Shown one piece after another: positions 1 to 11,700 of a stretch of DNA of 44,800 nucleotides. The notes under the pieces are model-generated. The model did no database searches. It was not told where the DNA came from and saw only the letters and a program-made list of their open reading frames with translations. A program made the position numbers and the translations under genes. The number at the start of each line of letters is the position of its first letter. Position 1 is the stretch's first letter. Where the stretch lies: assembly GCA_944322935.1 (NCBI GenBank), contig CALUQO010000020.1, forward strand, positions 1 to 44,800, given 5' to 3'. This DNA comes from Candidatus Gastranaerophilales bacterium (GTDB lineage: Bacteria; Cyanobacteriota; Vampirovibrionia; Gastranaerophilales; Gastranaerophilaceae).

Positions 1-425
1 TCGAAAATTCGGGGTTCTTTCCTCTCAAAAAATATGACATTTAGTCATATTTTTTTCGGCAGAGTCTCCGGGCCCAAATTTAAAAGACTTCCTTCGGGAA
101 GTTTTTTTTTCATGGGATTCGAACCGCAAATTTTCTTCGAAAATTCTGGGTTCTTTCCTCTCAAAAAATATGACATTTAGTCATATTTTTTTCGGCAGAG
201 TCTCCGGGCCCAATTATTAAAAGACTTCCTTCGGGAAGTTTTTTTTTCATGGGATTCGAACCGCAAATTTTCTTCGAAAATTCGGGGTTCTTTCCTCTCA
301 AAAAATATGACATTTAGTCATATTTTTTTCGGCAGAGTCTCCGGGCCCAATTATTAAAAGACTTCCTTCGGGAAGTTTTTTTTTTCATGGGATTCGAACC
401 GCAAATTTTCTTCGAAAATTCGGGG
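1..425. repeat. Three tandem ~137-bp structured repeats plus the start of a fourth
   Basis: Units begin at 1, 137 and 274 and a truncated fourth begins at 412. They are nearly identical apart from single substitutions and changes in A/T run length. Each plus-strand unit contains a 12-bp hairpin (first copy arms 27-38 and 44-55, loop ATTTA), the block GAGTCTCC (62-69), a six-bp hairpin with a TTCG tetraloop followed by a T run (87-110), a tRNA-T-arm-like string GGGATTCGAACC (114-125) and a 7-bp hairpin with a TTC triloop (129-145). No open frame is convincing. The array lies just downstream of the TpsB gene, which reads towards it. The T-arm-like string suggests degenerate tRNA 3' ends, but the T stem does not pair, so no functional tRNA is called. 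Confidence 0.85.
359..385. terminator. Intrinsic terminator stem in the third repeat unit (also at 87-110 and 224-247)
   Basis: ACTTCC and GGAAGT pair around a TTCG tetraloop, with an A-rich left flank and a run of about ten T on the right. The flanks allow termination in both directions. This copy is the first that transcripts of the minus-strand TpsB gene would meet. The same stem occurs once in each of the three repeat units, giving three terminators in series. Confidence 0.6.
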
Positions 426-483
426 TGAATTTTTACAAAATTGTCTTTAAAAAGTAAAACCCGCTGTTCTGACCGAAAATTGA

Positions 484-2544
484 CTACAGAGCTTCTCTGT
501 TTTTTACTGTTTTTCTGTATTTCAATATTTTGTCTATGTCCGGCGCAAGCGATATTTCAAAGCTGAATCTCGGGTTCCTGTAATAGACTTCGTTCGGGTT
601 GTGCATAAGCGGGCAGCCCCAGTATAGCCTTGCGCTGGCATCACCCGGCAGGGAAATTCTTAAACCAAGCCCCATGCTCAGCATGTAATCCGCCTGAGTG
701 TAACTTCTTGCTCCCGGACCTTCTCCCTTAAATGGATAAATACCGGCATGGTCAACAAACGCAATACCTTTGACATAACTGCCGATAAACGGTATCTGTC
801 TTTTTTCTTTTTTACGTTTGATTGTTATTTTTTGAGGCGCAATCGGGAACATAAGCTCCGTGCTGATAATGTAGCCAGAACGTCCGATTAAAAGACCTTC
901 CGAGTAGCCTCTGACCGTGGCAAGACCCCCTGCCTGAAACTGGTCGATGTAAGGGATTACATCCTGCGGCGAGAACTGATACATACCTCTTAACTGACCT
1001 ACAATACCGTGTCCGAAGTCGTGCAGTCTGATTAAGCTGCCGGTGTATTTAAAGTATTTTAAATCTTTGTCAAACATTGGAAATGCTTGATAAACACCCT
1101 GATTTAAGTACCAGATACCTTTTTTGGTATCTAATCTTGCATTTAATGCGGCTTCGGCACTGGCAATTCTGTCCGTATTGAGTGTATATCCGCTGAACGA
1201 GGTTGCAGCCTGTTTGTAGTTTGCACCAACATAGGCATTTAATTCAAAGTTCGGCTTTCTTATTAAAGGATGTGTGTAGTAAAGCGAATAGTTGTACGAA
1301 CGGCTTTCGATATCGAAGATTTTGTAAGGACCTTCTCCGATTTGTGCGTAGCTTGAGGAGAACAAGAACCCGACTCTGCCGTCGTATTTGTTAACGGGGA
1401 TGTTGTAATCCGCAAACGGAGTGACCGAGTGTCTGCTTACGTATGAACCAAGCGTAAGTCTGTCACGCTGTTTAAAAAGACTGTCCGCCTGAAGCATTAA
1501 GCCGCCTCTTAATTCGCCGATTGTTTTTCTGCCGGCATTATCCATTAATGCTGTGACATGGAACGGGAATTTTTCGTCAGCTTGCAGCTTTATATCCGTA
1601 GTACCTATTTGTTCACCTTTGACAAGGTTGGCTTTAAGTTTTATTCCGTTATTGTATTTGTTGAACTTTAATATGTCCTGTTCGAGTTCAACAATCTGGA
1701 AAATATCACCTTTTTTTGCTTTAATTCTTTTTTTTACGTAGTTGTCAGAAGTCCATTTGTTGTTGTCAACTGTTACTTCGCCTACCAGCCCTTCGACAAG
1801 GTTTATTCTTACAAGTCCGTCTTCAATGGTTTGCGGCGGCAAAAAAGCACGGGCTGTGACGTAACCTTTTGTTGCATAAGCATAGTTGAAATCCTGAACA
1901 AGTTGTTCCAAATCTTCAAAGGTTACAAATTGACCGATGACGGAATCCGTTATATTTTGAATCTCTGTATCGGAAAGGATTTTGGAATTTGTTACGCCTA
2001 CCGCTCTGATAAAAACCCTTCCGTCTTGCAGAGTTGTTTTTTCGGTTTGGGCTTTAATAGTAGTAGTTGTATCCGTCTTTTCTATAATTTTTTTTTTATC
2101 ATCAGGCTGTGCTGCAGAATCCTCGGCAGCTTCGCCGTCTGCTTGTTCCTGCTGGTCTTCTTGTTTTTTCTTTTTAAATAGTGAAAATCTTTTTTTCTTT
2201 TTTTGCTGCTGCTTTAAAAGCTCTTGCTGTTCTTTGATTTTTTGCGAGGTTTCGGCATCGTAAATTTTTTCGCCGCTGCCGGTTTCGTCTTTTATTATTT
2301 CTTCGGGTTGGTCTTTTCCTTCTTTTCTGTCCTGATAGTTTTGAAAATCTTCAGCCTGTTCTTTGAGCCTTTGTTTTTCTTTCAGCATCATCATGTCATG
2401 GCTGTTAATAATACCGCCGTAATTCATGTTTGTCGGAATATCCGACGGATTAAAACCGCCAATCGGGTCGGCAAAACAGCTGCTTTGAGCAAGCAATATT
2501 ACGGCTGCTAAAAGTAGTATTTGCCTCGCTTTAGTTTTTTTCAT
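484..2544 (-). CDS. TpsB-type outer-membrane transporter (ShlB/FhaC/HecB family)
   Basis: This 686-residue protein is the likely outer-membrane pore of a two-partner secretion system. It begins with a signal peptide (about 1-25, cleavage near CFA/DP). A long, strongly charged Lys/Glu/Gln-rich stretch follows (about 50-160, with runs of KKKK). Two POTRA-like modules are visible at about 177-255 and 255-325, then a 16-strand-type barrel. The family's loop-6 motif VRGY is at 544-547, followed by a Gly-rich strand. FhaC proteins usually have only a short plug helix before the POTRAs, so the ~150-residue charged extension is unusual. About 18 mostly basic residues also follow the last obvious strand (FSFEISLA), where such barrels normally end. 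The gene diverges from the giant exoprotein, its presumed substrate, instead of sharing its operon. The ATG has only a weak A/G-rich ribosome site. Confidence 0.9.
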   Translation of the reverse strand: MKKTKARQILLLAAVILLAQSSCFADPIGGFNPSDIPTNMNYGGIINSHDMMMLKEKQRLKEQAEDFQNYQDRKEGKDQPEEIIKDETGSGEKIYDAETSQKIKEQQELLKQQQKKKKRFSLFKKKKQEDQQEQADGEAAEDSAAQPDDKKKIIEKTDTTTTIKAQTEKTTLQDGRVFIRAVGVTNSKILSDTEIQNITDSVIGQFVTFEDLEQLVQDFNYAYATKGYVTARAFLPPQTIEDGLVRINLVEGLVGEVTVDNNKWTSDNYVKKRIKAKKGDIFQIVELEQDILKFNKYNNGIKLKANLVKGEQIGTTDIKLQADEKFPFHVTALMDNAGRKTIGELRGGLMLQADSLFKQRDRLTLGSYVSRHSVTPFADYNIPVNKYDGRVGFLFSSSYAQIGEGPYKIFDIESRSYNYSLYYTHPLIRKPNFELNAYVGANYKQAATSFSGYTLNTDRIASAEAALNARLDTKKGIWYLNQGVYQAFPMFDKDLKYFKYTGSLIRLHDFGHGIVGQLRGMYQFSPQDVIPYIDQFQAGGLATVRGYSEGLLIGRSGYIISTELMFPIAPQKITIKRKKEKRQIPFIGSYVKGIAFVDHAGIYPFKGEGPGARSYTQADYMLSMGLGLRISLPGDASARLYWGCPLMHNPNEVYYRNPRFSFEISLAPDIDKILKYRKTVKNREAL

Positions 2545-2647
2545 TAAATCTTTTTCAACCCGCTTCTTATAAAATTTATAAAACTTATATAAATGTTATT
2601 TTTACATGAAATAAAATAATTTGTATCCTATGTAACGATTTTATAAA

Positions 2648-2672
2648 AAATTGTGACAAAGTGTCACAATTT
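2648..2672. promoter_or_regulatory. Palindromic candidate operator between the divergent TPS genes
   Basis: Two perfect 11-bp arms surround a 3-bp centre, with core TTGTGACA…TGTCACAA. The half-sites TGTGA and TCACA match CRP/FNR-family half-sites, but the spacing is 7 bp where CRP has 6, so the binding factor is uncertain. A possible -10 for the plus-strand gene is TAAAAT at 2705-2710, which would put the palindrome centre near -57. It could control both genes. The role is inferred from symmetry and position. Confidence 0.5.
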
Positions 2673-2732
2673 AATGAAAAACTAATAACCTTATTTTAAA
2701 CTGGTAAAATACCGTAAGAATAGGGAATTTGT

Positions 2733-5700
2733 ATGTTTTTAAAATTTAATTTGAGTGTAAAAAAACTTGTTGCATTTGTATTAACATCTTTGTTTTTTAT
2801 GCAGCAGACCATGATATTGCCGGCAATTGCAACGGAAATTACCGGTGTTCAAGCCGGGGCGGACGGACAGTATAATATTCTCCCCGATTTTGTCCACGGC
2901 GATACAGGTTTTAGACACTATGATAATTTTAATTTAAGCAAAGGCGATATCGCCAACCTTATTTTTGCATTGCAAAACGGTCAAATTGACGTAAACAAAT
3001 TTGTTAACCTTGTTGACAGCAGAATTATAATTAACGGTGTTTTAAACGGCGTATTAAGAAACGGTGATATCGGCGGGCATGCAATTTTTGTTTCTCCGCA
3101 GGGTATGGTTATCGGCGCTTCCGGTGTATTGAATGTGGGAGCATTAACTACAATTGCGCCTACTCAAAATGTGTACGACACAATGAAAAATAAATATACC
3201 CCGAATTTCCAAAATCATCAAACACCTGCCGATCCTGTTTTGAATATTGTTAATGATACATATGTTAAAGATGATTACTCTACCGCACAAAGAACCGATA
3301 ATGAACAGGTTGCTTTTGATTTAAATACTTTAAAAATATCCGACCAAGAGGGTAACATTGATGTTAACGGTAAAATCATTGCCAGAGACGATGTTGAACT
3401 TGTCGGCAAACATATAAAAGTGCAAAAAGATCCTAACAATCCAAATGCTGACAAAGCCGGGATTCTTGCGGGTGTAAATAATAATGCAGAAACAAATTCC
3501 AATATGAAGGTTAACGCAAAGCTTGAAACAACCGAAGCTGCCGGAAAATTATTCAATGCCCTTGTTAACAATGATGTGCAAAACGGTGCCGGTTTTGAAA
3601 ACCAAAACGGCAAGATTGTCATAAAGGCTCAATCAATAAAACAAATAACAAATGAGGATGTTCCCTCTAATGTTACAGAAGTGGAAGATTCTTCTTTAAT
3701 TGCTTCTTTATTTCCTAAACCCAGTGATGATTTTGTGAATCCGGATTCATTTGAAAATAATTCATCTTCGGTATTAATTCAAGATGCAATTCTAAAGGCT
3801 CATGATATTGATGTTTCCGCAACCACAAAAGTAGAATACAACGCTAAAAAAGGTGCACCGTCTTTAAATTACATTACAAATCCTGATGCAACAACATTGT
3901 CACAGCTGCTAACAAATGGTTATGTAAACTGGGAAGGTGCAAGGGCTAAGGCAACTGTTACAATCGGCAGCGGTGCGGAGCTTATTGCATCCGGTGATGT
4001 TTTGCTGAACTCACTGGCTATTGCTACTTCAAATATAAAAGTAAAACCATTAAAAATAACTAAAAAAGTTCAAATAGCAGATATTGCGGAAATGTACTAT
4101 GCAGTCGGCACACAAACAGAATCAAGCGTGCACGTTCAAGACGGTGCTAAAATAGAAGCAGGTGAAAATTTTGTTGCCAATGCAACATCTAAAAATACTC
4201 TGTGGGCAAAAATTAAAAATACTACAACATGGCTGGATCAGGCTATTTTGCCTAACTGGCAGGTTGTTGTGCTTAATTCAACAACAGATGCTGACACAAG
4301 TGCTGTTATTGACAGCGGAGCAACTGTTAAGGCCAAAAATGTTGATGTGCAAGCTGTTAATGTAACAAATGATTTTGTTAATATAGCCGCTAAAACTACT
4401 ATGTATAAAAGCGACAGTTTACCCTCGTTTTCCGCAGGTGTAATAGTAAGAAATGCTGATATTGATACTGAAGCAAAGGTTAATGGAAACATAAATGCCG
4501 CAGAAGATGTTAATGTCAATGCGCAGAATTTACATGTTGCTTCCCTCAGTTCTACTGCTTCTGTTGCAGAAGATAAAGGAAGCAAACTTCCGCTTCCGGG
4601 AAATTTAGGCAAAGCCCAGAAAGCCGTTGAACAAATACAGCAAAAAATCAGCGGGCTTCTCGGTACATTTATTGCTGATGTAGCTCCAAATGCCAGCGGA
4701 TCGGTAGTAGTTAATACTGTCAACAACAGTGCTTCTGCAACTATTGGTAATAAAGCGGATATTACTGCAAACAAAGTTAATGTTAATGCCAATATAGTAG
4801 ACTTGAGCGTTAACAGTTCTACTGCTAAAACCGGTGATGATAAAACAGCCAGTTATGTTCCGGCCCCCGGTGTGGCTGTAATTGTTAATGAACAGAATAA
4901 TGCTGCTCATGCTCAAATTGAAGATTCAGACGGAACAAATTCTGCAAAAATTAAGGCTAAAAACGGGCTTAATGTCAGTGCAACAACAGAACAGCCGATG
5001 AACGAAGCAACCTTCGAATTTTTATTGAGTCTGGCTCAACTCGGTAATGATTTGGTTGATGGTAGCGGTAATATTGTTGACGGAGTAAGCTCTTTTGATA
5101 TAAATACAAATACACCTTGGGATTTTTCCGGCTTGACTACATTATTTACTAATGAGTCAGGTGAAATACTTGCGGATATAAAAGATATTAGACTCGGTTT
5201 AAAACAATCGGGGGCTACATCTCATCTCGGCTTAAAAGGTTTTACTAATAACTGGGCGCAAAGTACATCAAAAGTTAAAGACGGTGGTGTAGGTCTTGCC
5301 GGTTCATTTGTGTATTCCGAAGTTGTAAATGATACTGTTGCAAGAATCGGGAATGGTACACAAATCACAGACACTGGCAATGTTATAGTAAATGCGGCAA
5401 ATAAAATTGTGCAAAATAATGCAGCCGGTGATTTGTCTAAACTATGGAAAATAAGCGGTTCTTCCGGTGAATCAAGCGGTGTTGGCGGCAGTGGTATTGT
5501 AACTTATGTTACTAATAATGCAAAAGCTCAAATTGGTGAAAATGTAATTATTGATTCAACAGGAGATGTAAAACTCAATTCTGCAAGCCTGCAATCATAT
5601 ATCAATACGGCTATTACCGGCAGCTCGACGCAGAACGGACTTGCATTTTCAGGCAGCACTGTTGTACAGGAGATAAATGGTACTACCGAATCTTCCGTTG

Positions 5701-8700
5701 GCAAAGGTACAAGCATAAAGGCAAAAAATCTTGATGTTATTGCAGGAAGTGCATCCATAGCTACAGCAACAAGAGCTAAAGACCAATTGATTTCTGATCC
5801 GTTTGCTGATAGAGATGATGTATTAATAACGGATGACATCGATTTGTCTACGCCTCAGGTACGTCAGTTCCTTGATTTGAATGAAGATACAGGTTTGATT
5901 AGCGTTGATGCTCCATCAACAATAACTGACGGCGTTTCCAATATAACAATAACAGGTGCTCTTGCAAACCAAACAGGACAAGTTACAGTACCATCTGAGG
6001 GTGGCAATACAGGTACCTCTTCTCAAAATAATCCGCAAAGTTCAAGCGGTGTTGCGGTAGGTGCATCAGTTGTTGTGTCTGATATATCCCGTGGGGTTCA
6101 AGCTTATATTGCTGATAATACAACTATTGAACTAACAGAAAGTTTAAATGTTAAAGCCGATACTTTAAACCAAGAGTTAAATATTGCAATTGCGGGTGCA
6201 TTTGCCGGCGGTGTCAAACTTAAGAAAGAGAAAAAAGATACAGATAAAAATAATGTTGCAGCTAATTCGGCCACAGGTAAAACAAATTTACTTAACTCTT
6301 GGCAGGACAAAACTGATAATGCAGCAACAAAAGCTGATAATTTATTAGCAAATGCTAATACTTCAAAATCTTCATCTGCAAAACTTGATAAAAACGGAAA
6401 CCCGATAATAAATGTTGAAGGCAAAGAATATACTACTAATGATAAAGGTCAATATTGCGACAAAGACGGTAATGTTTTAAAAGATAAAAACGGCAATGAA
6501 GTTAAATATGACGGCTCAACAGGTAAAGAAGCCTCTAACCTTGACAATTTGGATTCGGAAAAAGGGCATTCCAAAAATATGTCAGCTGCTGCAGCCGGTT
6601 CTGTAAATGTCCAATTTAATAATACGGAAGTAAAAGCAGAAATTGGTAATGCTGATATAAAAGTCGGTAATGATGTTAACGTAGAAGCTAATCAAGCAAC
6701 AAAAGTTCTTAATGTTGGCGGCGGTGTTGCAAAAGCAGCAACAGTCGGAGCCGGAGCCGCTGTTAATTTAATTGAAAATACAAACCAAACAACTGCTTCG
6801 CTAAAAGGCAGCCAAATTACTTATACAGGCACATCTGATAACAAGCTCAATGTTAAAGCAGAGGAAAATAATGATAATATACAGGTGGCTATAGGTGTTG
6901 GTGTTTCAAAAGCAAGTCAGGATGATGCAACAACGCAGGTCTCCGCAGGCGGGTCTTTCAACACGGATATACTCGAAAATAAAGTTGTTTCACAGATTGA
7001 CGGTGCAACTGTAAAACATCAGAATAAATCAAATAATATTGCTGTTAATATTGATGCAGAAAACCACTCAACCTCGTATAAAGGTGCCGGAGGTCTTTCA
7101 GTTAATACAAGCAGCAGCGGAACAGGAACAGGTGGTTCTTCTGGCTCGACTGGTTCAACAAAGGCTCAGTCAGGTAATACTTCTGTCGGTGCCGGCATGG
7201 GTGGAAATTTAAACCTTATAACGAAAGAAACCAATGCTAAAATAACAAATTCAAACATTCAAAATGCCAAATCTGTTGAGGTTGTGGCAAATAAGGATAA
7301 AACACAAAAGACAGAAGATTTAATATCCGTAGGTGTAGGCGGTACCGTTATAACAGGTGCTCAAAGCGGATATTCTTTCTCCGGTGCAATGGCTACCGAT
7401 GTAATCAATAATACAATTAATGCCAACATTGACAATTCAACCATCGCTGCGGCGAATAATGTTAACGTTGCAGCAAACAATAATTTCTCTAACGGAAATA
7501 TTGCAGGTGCTTTGGGGTTTTCAACGGCTTCCAAGGGCGTCGGTGTCGGTGTTGGAGCTATTGTAAGCGTTATTAACAACGACATAAATGCTTCCGTTAC
7601 AAATAATTCAAACATAACCGGCGGTGACGTTAACGTTAACGCATACAATAACGAGAATTTAAAATTCCTTGCGGCTAATATGGGAATACAAACAGGAAAC
7701 GGAATACCTGTTACCGCAAACGGTATTGTTAATGTAATTCAAAATAATATTGCAGCCTCTGTTCTTGATTCTTCTATTACAAATAGCGGTTCTTTAGATA
7801 TTATTTCAGACTACGACAATTCAATCGAATGCATTACTGTTGCTGCCTCAATAGCTGCAGGAAGCGGACTCGCTGCAGGTGCTAACGTATTGTCCAACAC
7901 GTTATTGAGCAGCAATACTGCTCAATTAATAAACTCTGACACGACTTCAAGTGGAAAATTGACAGTAAAAGCCACTACAGACGGAAATATTGATACCATT
8001 CCTGCTGCTGCAGCAATTAGCTCATCCGGAAGTCTTGCAGCTGCTGCAAATGTCGGGGTTAATGTGGTACAAAATTCCACAACTGCAAAAATTGACGCTG
8101 AAAACGGCAAAAAATCCAATGTATCCGCAAACGGTGTTGAAGTAGCAGCTTCTGATAACACCCAATCAAGAAGCAGAGGCGGAGTGCTTGCTGCTTCCGG
8201 CGGAACTGCAGCTGTCGGCGGTTCTATACTTACTGATGTTTATTTAAAAAACGTTGACGCACATATAGATAATGCAACAATAACAAAAGGCGGAGATATA
8301 AAAGTTGATGCTTCTGCTAAAAATATTTTTGGGGAAGAAACGCCCGGCTCAATTACAGCTGCCGCTCTGGCAGAAAAGTTGTCCAATCCTGATTATGATA
8401 TGAAAAAAGATACTGATTACCAGAACTGGGATATGACCTTTGATGTCGCCGGTGCAAGCACAGCAGGCGTTTCCGGATCTTTGATATCTAAAAATGTTAT
8501 AAATGATGTGGATGCTTATATTGGTTCTAACGTTGCAATTCAAGAGGCAGGAAACATTGACGTTCTTGCTTCTAACAAAACAGTTGCTGATGTAATTGTT
8601 GGCAGTATCACTGCCGGCGGTACCGCAGCAGTTGGCGGTTCTATATTTTCTAATGTAAATGTAAGCACGGTTGATGCAGGTATCAAAAACGGTGCACAAG

Positions 8701-11700
8701 TCGGTTCTGACTCTTCAAGAGTTGGTTATGTTAATGTTAATGCAAACTCCGAACAGATTTATAAATCAATGATGGCTATAGTTGGCGGCGCAGGTGCCGC
8801 TGCAGTTAAAGGTTCCATCAATTCCAATATAATTGTAAACGAAACAAATGCATATGTAGGAAACGGCGTAAATATATTTGCTGACAGATTAAATGTTGCT
8901 GCCGCTGATTCTATGGATACTGAAGCATTAAATGTTGCAGTATCTGCAGCCGGTTCTGCAGCTGTTGGCGGGGCTATTTTTACAAATGTACTTGCTAATA
9001 AAGTAAATTCAATTGTCGGTAAAAACGGCACTGACGGACAAAAAGCCGGAAATATTAATACAACCGGTGACGTGAAAGTTTCTGCGAATGATGATCAGAA
9101 CTTCCAAGCTAATGTGATTGTTACCTCTGCAGCAGGTGCGGCGGGTGTAGGCGCAGTAGCTGTAGCCAATATTATGGCATCGGAAGTGAATGCCGGTATT
9201 GAAAACACAACTGTAACCTCAAATGATAGTGTAACAATAACAGCAAACAACAGTTTTAACGGGGCTCATAAAGATCAAAATACAGGACTGCAGTCACTAA
9301 TAAACAAAGGTTCTGTTTCTTCTGACGATATATCAAAACTTATTCCTCTGGTAGGTGTTATAACTATAGGTGCAGCAGGTAGTGCAGGTGTTAGTGCTAC
9401 GCTCATTGCAAATTCTGTAACTACTGCTGTTAATGCATATGTCGATAATTCAACAATATCAACACTTAAAGGCTTAAATGTTGATGCCGATTCTTCAATG
9501 ACAACTTATGATGCAGCGTTAAGCGTTGCTGCTGCAGGTGTTGCCGGAGTCGGTGTGAACGGAGTAACAAATATTTATTCTGGCACTACTATCGCATCTG
9601 TAACTGATTCGACAGTCAATGGTTCTCTAAATGTTACGGCTGATGATGCTTTTAATTTAAATACAATTATATTTACAACCGCTGCGTCTGGTACTGCAGC
9701 TGTTACGGCTATTACAAACGTAAATACTATTTCAAATGAAGTAACTGCAAAAGTTGAAAATACTGATATTAATGATGCGCAAACAGTTAAGGTTACAGCT
9801 AAAAATACAGTTACAGCAACAGATGTTCTTGCTGCAGGTGCGGTAGCAGGAACAGGTGCCGGTGTCAGCCTTGCTCCTATTGTGAATGTGTTTACTAACA
9901 GCACAAACGCTTATATTCAAGGCGGTTCTGTTGATAATGCACAAACTACAGTAGATGCACAATCGGATATTAATGTTATCTCTGCTATTTTAGGTGTATC
10001 AGGCAGCGGCGTGGGAGCTAGTGTTTCCGGATTTGCAGGAGTAAATGTTTTTGATAACGAATTGAATTCTTATATCTCTGACGTAAGCTTTACAAATGCA
10101 CAATCAACCTCGGTTTCTTCAACAGCTAACCTTAATTTGGATGGCATTATTGGAGCAATCGGGATAAACGGTGTAGGTGCGTCAGTACTTGTAAACGGTA
10201 TAGTAAACGTTATCAAAAATAATGTAAATGCATATATTGCGAATTCATCAATCTCAGGGGGAAGTGTGTCCGTATCGGCAATACAAAACTCTGATATTGA
10301 CAACACAACCGCTTCAATTGCAGCAAATGGTGTGGGGGCCGCAGTTTCTGCCAATACACTTGTGTCTGTTTTGACCAATAATTTGAATGCAAATATAACA
10401 AAGACGTCGACTGATGTTGATTCATTAACGGTTAATGCAAATAACAAACAGGATATTTCAAATAATAATATTGGTATTGGTGCTTCGGGCACAGATGCTG
10501 CAGGTGTGAATACAACTGTTAATGTTCTTGAAAATACCGCAAAAGCATACATTGATGCCGAAGACAATACAATGAATGTCTCTGGAAATGTAAGCGTTGC
10601 CGCTAAAGACGAAATATTAATGCAAAATAACCTGGGACTTGTCAGTGGTTCCGGCATTGGGGCTGTCGGTGCAAATGTTAACGTAAACGTAATTAACAAT
10701 GCTGTTTTAGCTCAATTGTTAAGCACTTCGCAAGGTCAAATTAATGCCAACAGCGTAGAGGTTAATTCAAACTCAATTATTGGTCTTGACGAAGGCGGTA
10801 TTACAGCGGCTGCGGCAGGATTTGGCGCAATTGCAGGTACAGTCTTTGTTAATTCAATCGGAGGAAAGGTATCCGACTATTCAACGAATGCTAACCTTAA
10901 AGATGCGGGAATAGACGAATCAATCACACAGGCAAACAATAATTTTAACAGTATTGTAGAAGGTATAACCTATGAAAAAGACGGTCAAAATCAGACTTTA
11001 GCCGGATCATATAATCTTACATCAGGTGAAGCCAAAGCCGGAACACAGGCTGAAATTAACGCCAACGTGACAACAACCGGTGCTGACGGAGTTAAAGTAA
11101 GTGCCCAAAACACGTTAAAAGGCTATGATTCCGATACAATGAGCATTACTAACGCAACTGCAGCCGGCGGAACAGGTGCTGCGGCAGTAGGCGTGCTTGT
11201 TACGGATATGAAATACAACACCTCGGCTTCCATATCGGGCGGAAATGTCGTTGCCCAAAATAACGGCGATGTTACTGTAAAAGCAGATTCCAATGTTAAA
11301 GCAAATACCGATGCTGTTGCAACAACATTAACAGCTCTTGTTGGTGTTGCAGGCAGCGTTGCATATTTTGATAACAAAGCAAACACCACTGCTCAAATTA
11401 TAAATGCCAATGTCAATTCTGCCAATGACATAAACGTGCTGGCAGAGTCATCGGACAGTATTGTTTCCAAAGCAATTTCCGCAAGCGTCGGCGGTGTAAG
11501 TGTTAACCTTAATATTGCGGTTGCAAATACGGAAAATACAATACAATCTTTAATTTCAGGCAACAATGTCGATATTGATGCTGACAACTTAAACGTGAAA
11601 GCAACAAATACAAGCAGACTTGAATCCGAGTTGTACGGTGCAAGTATAGCCGGAGTTGATGTTTCCGTTGTCGTAAACACAGCCGTATCAAAGGCTGTTT

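Noticed and set aside
114-128. tRNA genes in the left array
   Set aside because: Only the T-loop core matches; the T stem does not pair and no acceptor, D or anticodon arms fit.
1-425. Regular repeats that might look like a CRISPR array
   Set aside because: Units are ~137 bp, repeated wholesale without spacers, and no cas genes are present.
2648-2672. Canonical CRP site
   Set aside because: Half-sites match but spacing is 7 bp, not 6, so it is reported only as a candidate operator.
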